A stretch of 6,324 nucleotides of DNA from Pedobacter sp. UBA1654 (lineage in GTDB: Bacteria > Bacteroidota > Bacteroidia > Sphingobacteriales > Sphingobacteriaceae), in contig DCLG01000082.1 in the NCBI GenBank assembly GCA_002320935.1, forward strand, positions 29,358-35,681, written 5' to 3'. The notes beneath the pieces were generated by a model, which saw nothing but the letters and a program-made list of their open reading frames with translations, did not search any database and was not told the origin of the DNA. Position numbers and translations under genes: made by a program. How positions within the stretch are numbered: the stretch's first letter is position 1; each line of letters starts with the position of its first letter. This document shows positions 1 through 6,324 of the stretch, piece after piece.

Positions 1-528
1 TTCCAGGAATTTTGTTTCTGCCTCTTTTATGTCGTCCGCTACCTTGGAAAGCTCCGATTGCGCCGGAACATACACTTGTTCATCTAAATTGTATCTACTG
101 AGATCGTCCGTAAGGGGCATTAATGCTGTATTCAAAGGAACCTCCCAATCTTCCCAAACGTGTGCGACCAGCACAGATTTTCCATTTGGGATATTTGCAG
201 ATACGGTATCCAGGTAGTCAGAAACACTTTCGGCCCTCAATGTTTCCGAGGCAGATCCAGCGATCATACCTCCTGCTACCCCAACCAACAATCCTAGTGG
301 GCCTGCGAGCAATCCAATCAAACCTCCTAGTACACCGCCTCCAAGAGTCCCTGCGCCGGCATCATTATCTTTCGCTGATCGGATGGAGGTTTTTCCATGT
401 TCATCCTTGCTAAGTACATAGGTCTCTCCTACGGATATATCTTTCGTATTACCCAATTGCTGAATGGCCTGTAAACCTTTAAATGCCTCAACTTCGGAGT
501 TGAAAACGGCCTGAATCATCTTTTCCAT
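1..528 (-). CDS. DUF1269-like glycine-rich membrane-associated protein, 3' end cut by window edge
   Basis: My own reading of the reverse strand gives an ATG at 528-526 and 176 open codons with no stop before base 1, so the C-terminus is missing. The protein starts MEKMIQAVFNSEVEAFKGLQ. Residues 1-50 look like a small alpha/beta domain. Residues 57-93 are a glycine/alanine/leucine-rich hydrophobic stretch (GGGVLGGLIGLLAGPLGLL at 63-81) of glycine-zipper type. Residues 100-124 (DYLDTVSANIPNGKSVLVAHV) match the pattern of DUF1269/COG4803 proteins, in which a hydrophobic hairpin is followed by a segment ending in a Pro/Gly-Lys-Ser turn and a beta strand. A charged, probably helical tail follows from about 157. 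These proteins are predicted membrane-associated, and no biochemical function is established. It may be transcribed separately from the LOG-like gene 77 bases upstream, but I see no clear promoter or terminator between them. Family assignment is from memory of the pattern; function unknown. Confidence 0.72.
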   Translation of the reverse strand, partial: MEKMIQAVFNSEVEAFKGLQAIQQLGNTKDISVGETYVLSKDEHGKTSIRSAKDNDAGAGTLGGGVLGGLIGLLAGPLGLLVGVAGGMIAGSASETLRAESVSDYLDTVSANIPNGKSVLVAHVWEDWEVPLNTALMPLTDDLSRYNLDEQVYVPAQSELSKVADDIKEAETKFLE

Positions 529-605
529 ATAGTATCTGTTAAAAGGATATGCGTTAGATTAATACAATATTGAAGGAATTAAGTTTTCGTATTGGTTATC
601 TTTGG

Positions 606-1190
606 CTAAGTGAGATTCCTGTCTTTAAACCAGACTTCGTCTGGCACTGCAGAAAAGTGCATCATTTTATTTAAAAGTATCTCAGGCTCATGCTCATTAA
701 AAACCAGGTCCCGATTAGTTTGCTTCAAATATCGTTGTTTTACCATAACGTCCATTTGAGCAAATAAGTTATCATAGAAACCAGCAATATTCAAAACACC
801 TATCGCTTTATTATGCAGGCCCAGTTGAAGCCAGGTCAATACTTCAAAGAACTCCTCTAGCGTACCAAAGCCGCCTGGCAGAATTAAGAAAGCATCGGCA
901 ATATCTGCCATTTTCTTTTTACGCTCATGCATGTTGGTTGTAACAATCATCTCCGTAAGGCCTGTGTGACCAACTTCTTTGTCCATCAGGAATTGTGGAA
1001 TGATCCCGGTCACTTCGCCGCCCCGCTTCAACATTTCATCAGCAAGCATCCCCATAACACCTACACTTCCACCTCCGTAAACCAGTCTAATACCTTTATT
1101 AACCAGGTGCTGTGTCAAAGTCTCCACAGCTGCTTTCAAGAGCGGATCACCATTATAATTAGCTCCGCAGTAAACACATATTGATTTCAT
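606..1190 (-). CDS. LOG-family protein (TIGR00730-type), likely nucleoside 5'-monophosphate phosphoribohydrolase
   Basis: This is a 194-residue protein, normal for the single-domain LOG family. It has a Rossmann-like fold with MKSICVYCGA at the N-terminus, the glycine-rich phosphate loop YGGGSVGVMG at 38-47, MHERKKKM at 87-94 and the family signature PGGFGTLEE at 105-113. In characterised LOG proteins the Arg of the MHxRK motif and the Glu ending PGGxGTxxE are catalytic; here these would be Arg90 and Glu113. The family hydrolyses the N-glycosidic bond of AMP-type or cytokinin-riboside 5'-monophosphates, releasing the base and ribose 5-phosphate. In non-plant-associated bacteria the physiological substrate is usually unclear and may be ordinary purine or pyrimidine monophosphates. 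The older label 'lysine decarboxylase' should be avoided. No signal peptide is seen, so it is cytoplasmic. The ATG at 1190 gives the canonical N-terminus. The stop is TAG. It lies downstream of guaB, beyond a hairpin terminator. Confidence 0.93.
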   Translation of the reverse strand: MKSICVYCGANYNGDPLLKAAVETLTQHLVNKGIRLVYGGGSVGVMGMLADEMLKRGGEVTGIIPQFLMDKEVGHTGLTEMIVTTNMHERKKKMADIADAFLILPGGFGTLEEFFEVLTWLQLGLHNKAIGVLNIAGFYDNLFAQMDVMVKQRYLKQTNRDLVFNEHEPEILLNKMMHFSAVPDEVWFKDRNLT

Positions 1191-1236
1191 GAAATCTCAA
1201 TTTTTATGAAGTTAAATAAATTGTTATCTAAAAGAT

Positions 1237-1272
1237 AAGGCCCTGATCCGGCATTTACCAAATCAGGGCCTT
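1237..1272 (-). terminator. Intrinsic terminator-like hairpin after guaB
   Basis: A perfect 11-bp inverted repeat (AAGGCCCTGAT at 1237-1247 against ATCAGGGCCTT at 1262-1272) encloses a 14-base loop. Read on the minus strand it begins about 35 bases past the guaB stop, and the descending stem arm is followed by TATCTTTTAGATAACAA, moderately T-rich rather than a clean T run. Position and strength fit a guaB terminator. It ends 46 bases before the LOG-like start, so that gene needs its own promoter or relies on read-through. Confidence 0.75.
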
Positions 1273-1307
1273 GTACTTTACATCTAGCCTTGTTATTTTT
1301 TTTAAAA

Positions 1308-2840
<1,533 letters not shown>

Positions 2841-2867
2841 TAGCGAAACACATATACCGATCCTTTT

Positions 2868-2900
2868 AACCTGAAGCTGACAATTATTCAGCTTCAGGTT
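2868..2900 (-). terminator. Strong 13-bp hairpin spanning the GNAT stop codon
   Basis: A perfect 13-bp inverted repeat (AACCTGAAGCTGA at 2868-2880 against TCAGCTTCAGGTT at 2888-2900) has a 7-base loop at 2881-2887. On the minus strand the ascending arm encodes the last residues of the acetyltransferase (EPEAE) and the TAA stop falls in the loop. The sequence after the stem is AAAAGGATCG, with no T run, so it is not a textbook intrinsic terminator. It could act as a terminator, a 3'-end stabiliser of the mRNA, or insulation of the guaB promoter that follows about 28 bases later. Confidence 0.5.
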
Positions 2901-3345
2901 CAGTATGTTGCCGTAACTGCTTAGGTCCTTGCGGCCAGATAAAAGCCGTTGTTTGCTTTTTCCAGCCTAGGCTTTTATAAAAATCCGCTTTTCCCGGAGC
3001 CGCTGTGAGCGTAACGAAATGGTAGTTTTCTAATTGCTCGTTGATTTTAGTAACCAAGCTTTTTCCGAGCCCATTTCCCTGAAAGTCAGGATCTACAATA
3101 ATGTCTCCAAGCTGAGCATAATATCGGCCATCATCAATCGTCCTGCCAAAAGCAATGATCTGATTCTCGAAATAGACAAACAGTGTCACACTGCTTTTAC
3201 TGAAGGCGAGTTTAATCTCTGCTTCTATGCGGGTACGCCAGTTGACCTTATAGAACAAACCACATATGTGGGTCCAGTCTACCGTGTTCAGGTCAGGGTT
3301 AAAGGTATAAACAAGCTTGCTCTTATCTAAGTGCGTATGTTGCAT
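2884..3345 (-). CDS. GNAT-family N-acetyltransferase
   Basis: This 153-residue single-domain protein is typical in length for GNAT enzymes, which transfer an acetyl group from acetyl-CoA to an amine. Motif A is clear: LGDIIVDPDFQGNGLGKSLV (79-98), with the pyrophosphate-binding QGNGLG at 89-94. Strand beta4 with AFGRTIDDGRYYAQ lies at 65-78, and motif B includes AAPGKADFYKSLGW (115-128) ending in the common FYxxLGW element. The N-terminal part contains FYKVNWRTR (31-39), which resembles the variable substrate-binding region of small GNATs with the pattern 'GR.DDG..Y'. The last 14 residues are a polar tail encoded partly by a hairpin. The substrate cannot be named; a small amine or a protein N-terminus or side chain are all possible. 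The gene lies 74 bases after the M16 pair and could be co-transcribed with it. The ATG at 3345 follows a run of six T and has no Shine-Dalgarno. Confidence 0.93.
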   Translation of the reverse strand: MQHTHLDKSKLVYTFNPDLNTVDWTHICGLFYKVNWRTRIEAEIKLAFSKSSVTLFVYFENQIIAFGRTIDDGRYYAQLGDIIVDPDFQGNGLGKSLVTKINEQLENYHFVTLTAAPGKADFYKSLGWKKQTTAFIWPQGPKQLRQHTEPEAE

Positions 3346-3383
3346 AAAAAATTGTTTTGCTTACAACAGCAAAGCGAACTTTG
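3346..3383 (-). other. Two overlapping small hairpins between the M16 pair and the GNAT gene
   Basis: On the minus strand, CAAAG-TTCG-CTTTG (3383-3370) forms a 5-bp stem. The overlapping TTTGCT-GTTGTA-AGCAAA (3373-3356) forms a 6-bp stem, followed by ACAA and six T (3351-3346) directly before the GNAT ATG. The two stems share bases 3370-3373, so they exclude each other. The second resembles a weak intrinsic terminator for the peptidase operon or an attenuator of the GNAT gene. The stems are short and AT-rich, so chance is a real possibility. Confidence 0.3.
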
Positions 3384-3419
3384 TGTTTCGGCTATTTATT
3401 GGAAAACACCTGAGTAATT

Positions 3420-4694
3420 CTATTTTCTACCAACTATTACACTTGTGAAGTGTTCAGGCTGGAGATAACGATTTGCAAGATCCATAATCTGCAGGGGAGT
3501 AATGGTTTTGACGATGTCAATGTAGCGATCATAGTAACCATAGTCAAGTTTAGAAAAATACAGGTTTTTAAATTTATCTGCATGAGAAAAGGCATTTTCC
3601 AAACTTCCAAGCATAGACCCCAGCATATAGTTCCGTACTAAATCAAGCTCCTGTTCTTCAACTAGCTGAGACCTCAGGATCGAAACTTCGAGTTCAATTT
3701 CTTTTACCGCTTCAGTGCAAACTTCTGCGCCTACTTCCGTAGCAATGAAGAAATATCCTGCATCCCGCAGGGAGACTACAGCTGAACCAATGCCGTAGGT
3801 ATATCCCTTATCTTCGCGGATATTCGCCATAAGTCGGGATCCAAAATATCCTCCAAGGAGTGTATTCAGTACCTGAAATGCAGGAAAATCCGGGTGGCTT
3901 CGGTTTATGGCGAGCCTTCCCATTCTGATTGCAGACTGTACCGCATCTGGACGCTCAATAAACACTTTTTTGCGATCGTTCAATTTGAAATCAAATGCAT
4001 TCACCTGAGCACTTATCCTCTTCCCCCAATTACCTCCAAAATTCTGGTTTAGGATGCTGAAAGCGTCTGCATCAAACTTGCCTGCTGCAATGATGCTACA
4101 GTTTTCCGGTTTGTAGGCGGCATGGAAATAATCAACAAGATCTTGTCGCACAATCGCATCATAATGTTGTGGCTCGATGCCGGACCCATAACTTGTATCG
4201 CCGAAAATTTCATTGGCGAAGTGCTTTCTTGCCAGATAATCGTTCTTTTGAAGATTAACCTGTAGTGATTGTTTTTGATTTTGAACGAAGATGGCGAGTT
4301 CCTGATCTGGAAAAATACTTTCTGTTATAATCGACTTTAAAATCGGAAGTACTGCAGCAAGATGCTTGTTCAACGTGTAAACACGTACGCTGCTTTGGTC
4401 TGCACCATATTCGGTCTGCAAAAAGGCGCCATAATAATCTACTTTTTCCGCGATTTCCTTTGCACTAAGGCTGGGCGTTCCGTTATTGATAAGCTGATTT
4501 ACAGCAATGGCCTGCAAGGGTTTTGACGGATCATAATTGACGTTGTCAAAGATGAACTCGATCCGCACCAAAGGCTGTTTTCCTGCATTAATGGTGAAAA
4601 CAGGGATTCCATTATCAAGTTCTTGCTTCGCGGGTGCTAAAAAGTTTATATCGGTTACCTGCTTGAAATCAGGCGTTATGGCTCTATTAAGCAT
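3420..4694 (-). CDS. M16-family peptidase, non-zinc-binding subunit (R/Y-pair subunit)
   Basis: This 424-residue protein has the two-half M16 (pitrilysin/insulinase/MPP-like) architecture. The N-terminal half covers about 20-200, with the ELDNGIPVF opening at 25-33. The C-terminal half runs from about 240, with IRMGRLAINRSHPDFPAFQV at 256-275 and GSRLMANIREDKGYTYGIGS at 285-304. The HxxEH zinc motif is absent: by eye its position (about 63-67, before NGT at 71-73) reads IAVNQ. The C-domain keeps the conserved Arg293 and Tyr300 (REDKGYTY) that in M16 heterodimers reach into the active site of the partner. It therefore should not cleave peptides alone but complete the peptidase encoded just upstream. 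No signal peptide or lipobox is visible, so a cytoplasmic location is inferred. The ATG at 4694 overlaps the end of the upstream gene by 8 bases, which suggests translational coupling and equal subunit amounts. The specific substrate is unknown. Confidence 0.92.
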   Translation of the reverse strand: MLNRAITPDFKQVTDINFLAPAKQELDNGIPVFTINAGKQPLVRIEFIFDNVNYDPSKPLQAIAVNQLINNGTPSLSAKEIAEKVDYYGAFLQTEYGADQSSVRVYTLNKHLAAVLPILKSIITESIFPDQELAIFVQNQKQSLQVNLQKNDYLARKHFANEIFGDTSYGSGIEPQHYDAIVRQDLVDYFHAAYKPENCSIIAAGKFDADAFSILNQNFGGNWGKRISAQVNAFDFKLNDRKKVFIERPDAVQSAIRMGRLAINRSHPDFPAFQVLNTLLGGYFGSRLMANIREDKGYTYGIGSAVVSLRDAGYFFIATEVGAEVCTEAVKEIELEVSILRSQLVEEQELDLVRNYMLGSMLGSLENAFSHADKFKNLYFSKLDYGYYDRYIDIVKTITPLQIMDLANRYLQPEHFTSVIVGRK

Positions 4695-5931
4695 CTTTTT
4701 TAATCAAATAATACAATGTGGAACATTTCTCAGGATGAAAGGTCGCTTGTGCGGCAAGCTGGATCTTCTCGGGTGTCACAGCAAGATACTTGTCAATCTC
4801 TTCATTTAACAAGCCGGCATCACCTAACAACTCGTAATAGGCAAGGTTCATCGCCTTATCAAGTAGACTCAGTTCAGCGAATACCATAATCGATTCTGAT
4901 TTATTCTGCACCTTCGTGATCTCTTCATCACTTACAGGTTCCTTTTTCAACAACTCAAGCTCTCTCCAGATGGCTGCTTCTGCATCCTCCACGGCCACCC
5001 CCTCAACAAGCTTGCCTTCAATGATAAATAATCCTTCATCCATACTACTGGTGATATAGGCGTGGATATCACTGAATAGTTGCTGCTCTTTCAATAAGCT
5101 GTTGTATAAACGGGAAGACTGCCCTTGAGACAGAACATCAGACATCAGGTCGAATGACTGGTAGGCAGGATCTCTCCTGGCAGGCATTTTAAATGCCATG
5201 TAAAGGGCGTTTAGTGGAACATCTGCATGTACAATTTCCTTTCTTGGAGCTGTCTGTGCAGGTTCCTTAGGCAGATTTCTAAGGTATCTTTCACCTGAGG
5301 GAATGGGTTCAAACCACTTTTCAGCAAGCTTTTTAACCTCGCTTGTTCTTACATTCCCACCAACAACCATAATCGCGTTTTTTGGATTGTAATGCTTTTT
5401 AAAAAAGGCTTTCACATCCTCCATCTTCGCATTTTCAATTTGTGCAAGGTCCTGACCAATAGTTGCCCATCTATATGGATGTTCCTGGTAAGCTAAAGGC
5501 CGAAGCTTCAACCAGACATCACCATAAGGTTGATTTAGATAGCGCTGTTTAAACTCTTCGCAAACGACATTGCGCTGGGTTTCCAGACTTTTTTCTGAAA
5601 ATGCCAGGCTAAGCATACGATCACTTTCCAACCAGAAAGCCGTTTCCAGATTCGTTGCTGGCAAGGTAATATAATAGTTCGTGATGTCATTACTGGTGAA
5701 TGCATTGTTTTCACCACCTACCCTTTGTAGCGGCTCATCATAACTTGGAATATTGATAGAACCTCCAAACATGAGGTGTTCAAAAAGATGGGCAAAGCCG
5801 GTTTTACCTTGTTCTTCATCTCTGGCGCCTACATCGTAAAGGATGTTTAATACGGCCATTGGTGTTGTATCATCTTCATGAACCAAGACGCGAAGGCCGT
5901 TGGCTAGAGTACAACGGGTGAAATCTACCAT
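4687..5931 (-). CDS. M16-family zinc metallopeptidase, catalytic subunit
   Basis: This is a 414-residue M16 peptidase. The inverted zinc motif is HLFEH (48-52, in GFAHLFEHLMFGG), where two His bind zinc and Glu51 is the catalytic base. The third ligand is Glu125 or Glu126 in RNVVCEEF. The substrate-strand segment GGENNAFTSNDITNYY (72-87) is typical. The C-terminal half has lost the usual Arg/Tyr pair: the region at 280-288 reads LKEQQLFSD, with Lys281 and Ser287 at the expected places. These residues are supplied by the overlapping downstream subunit. The start at 5931 is chosen because MVDFTRCTLANGLRVLVHED is the normal M16 N-terminus and a promoter box lies at 5952-5959. An in-frame ATG at 6009 would add 26 hydrophobic residues (through HIFAGTFLLF), but it would put the promoter inside the gene. 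Without them there is no signal peptide and the enzyme is probably cytoplasmic. It is likely the first gene of the operon. The substrate is unknown; family members act on peptides and oligopeptides. Confidence 0.95.
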   Translation of the reverse strand: MVDFTRCTLANGLRVLVHEDDTTPMAVLNILYDVGARDEEQGKTGFAHLFEHLMFGGSINIPSYDEPLQRVGGENNAFTSNDITNYYITLPATNLETAFWLESDRMLSLAFSEKSLETQRNVVCEEFKQRYLNQPYGDVWLKLRPLAYQEHPYRWATIGQDLAQIENAKMEDVKAFFKKHYNPKNAIMVVGGNVRTSEVKKLAEKWFEPIPSGERYLRNLPKEPAQTAPRKEIVHADVPLNALYMAFKMPARRDPAYQSFDLMSDVLSQGQSSRLYNSLLKEQQLFSDIHAYITSSMDEGLFIIEGKLVEGVAVEDAEAAIWRELELLKKEPVSDEEITKVQNKSESIMVFAELSLLDKAMNLAYYELLGDAGLLNEEIDKYLAVTPEKIQLAAQATFHPEKCSTLYYLIKKDA

Positions 5932-5951
5932 AAATAATAAAAAAGTTCCCG

Positions 5952-5959
5952 CAAATATA
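5952..5959 (-). promoter_or_regulatory. -7 promoter box for the M16 peptidase operon
   Basis: TATATTTG on the minus strand (5959-5952) exactly matches TAnnTTTG. No clear TTG is seen about 20 bases upstream; only TTTCC lies nearby. Transcription would start near 5947, giving a leader of about 16 bases before the ATG at 5931. This supports the shorter start of the peptidase. Confidence 0.55.
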
Positions 5960-6018
5960 TGGATTACAGGGAGGGGAAATGTGATATTCTTGTGAAATAA
6001 TAATACCACAGGTAATGG

Positions 6019-6026
6019 TATATTTG
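6019..6026 (+). promoter_or_regulatory. -7 promoter box directly before mqnC
   Basis: TATATTTG exactly matches the Bacteroidota -7 consensus and ends only four bases before the mqnC ATG at 6031. If the final G is near -5, as usual for this element, transcription begins at or within a base or two of the A of the start codon, predicting a leaderless mRNA. The -33 element is poor: the nearest TTG (5990-5992) is 26 bases upstream of the box, longer than the usual spacing. Confidence 0.5.
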
Positions 6027-6030
6027 CCTT

Positions 6031-6324
6031 ATGAATACTGCCAATCTACTGGAACGGGCCTTGAATTTCGACTTCTTGACACAAGAAGAAGGCGTGTATC
6101 TTTATCATCATGCAGGCACGGCTGAACTTGCTTATGTTGCCAATGAACTCCGCAAAAAACAAGTTCCAAGTGGTAGGGTGACCTGGCAAATTGATAGAAA
6201 CGTAAATACGACTAACGTATGTATTGCCAATTGCAAGTTCTGCAACTTCTTTAGGCGACCAGGTCATGAGGAAAGTTACATCACCAACATCGAAACTTAT
6301 AAGCAGAAAATTGAAGAAACCTTC
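6031..6324 (+). CDS. mqnC: Cyclic dehypoxanthinyl futalosine synthase (radical SAM), 3' part cut by window edge
   Basis: I read 98 open codons from the ATG at 6031 to the last base, with no stop; the full enzyme is usually about 360-380 residues. The protein begins MNTANLLERALNFDFLTQEE. It carries the radical SAM cluster motif CIANCKFC (Cys64, Cys68, Cys71; CX3CX2C), preceded by VTWQIDRNVNTTNV (50-63) and followed by NFFRRPGHEESYIT (72-85). The WQIDRN..TTNVC.A.CKFCNF pattern is that of MqnC, which cyclises dehypoxanthine futalosine in the futalosine route to menaquinone, rather than of MqnE or the F420 enzymes CofG/CofH, the closest relatives. It acts in the cytoplasm with S-adenosylmethionine and a 4Fe-4S cluster. 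The N-terminus fits the family, and there is no earlier in-frame start after the promoter box. It diverges from the M16 operon, and no other menaquinone gene is visible in the window. Confidence 0.93.
   Translation, partial: MNTANLLERALNFDFLTQEEGVYLYHHAGTAELAYVANELRKKQVPSGRVTWQIDRNVNTTNVCIANCKFCNFFRRPGHEESYITNIETYKQKIEETF

Noticed and set aside
29..413. Two plus-strand open frames (29-217 and 123-413) at the left end
   Set aside because: They are antisense to the DUF1269-like gene, which reads open through the whole stretch on the minus strand with a coherent protein pattern.
5932..6009. A 26-residue N-terminal extension of the catalytic M16 peptidase that looks somewhat like a signal peptide
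   Set aside because: The family N-terminus begins at the ATG at 5931, and the likely promoter box at 5952-5959 would be inside the extended gene. The hydrophobicity comes from T-rich promoter sequence.
6046..6267. Minus-strand open frame of 73 codons at the right end
   Set aside because: It is antisense to mqnC, whose radical SAM cysteines and family N-terminus are clear.

Overview
The window looks like a chromosomal housekeeping segment of a member of the Bacteroidota, most likely a Sphingobacteriales/Pedobacter-like organism. The reasons are: Bacteroidota-type -7 promoter boxes (TAnnTTTG) upstream of guaB, the M16 peptidase pair and mqnC; starts without convincing Shine-Dalgarno sequences; and a futalosine-route menaquinone gene (mqnC) whose N-terminus resembles Bacteroidota versions as I recall them. 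The lineage is inference from style, since no rRNA or marker search was possible.

Layout: six genes lie on the minus strand and one on the plus strand. In the direction of transcription (high to low coordinates), the minus-strand genes are: an M16 zinc peptidase with the HxxEH motif (4687-5931); a second M16 protein without the zinc motif, overlapping the first by 8 bases (3420-4694); a GNAT acetyltransferase (2884-3345); guaB/IMP dehydrogenase with its own promoter (1308-2777) and a hairpin terminator (1237-1272); a LOG-family nucleotide phosphoribohydrolase-like protein (606-1190); and a DUF1269-like glycine-rich protein that runs off the left edge (1-528). On the plus strand, mqnC starts at 6031 and runs off the right edge. 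It diverges from the peptidase pair across a 99-base intergenic region carrying one TATATTTG box facing each way.

How the genes relate: the two M16 proteins are almost certainly subunits of one heterodimeric peptidase, one supplying zinc-binding residues and the other the Arg/Tyr pair. guaB (de novo GMP synthesis) and the LOG-like gene (nucleotide 5'-monophosphate hydrolysis) both touch purine nucleotides, but a terminator separates them, so the link may be only positional. The other genes have no evident shared pathway.

I found no mobile element, CRISPR array, RNA gene, toxin-antitoxin pair or defence system. Every stretch over 300 bases is accounted for by a gene. The most interesting details are regulatory: the mqnC promoter box sits so close to the ATG that a leaderless mRNA is predicted, and a perfect 13-bp hairpin holds the GNAT stop codon in its loop. 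I do not see a new biological system here.
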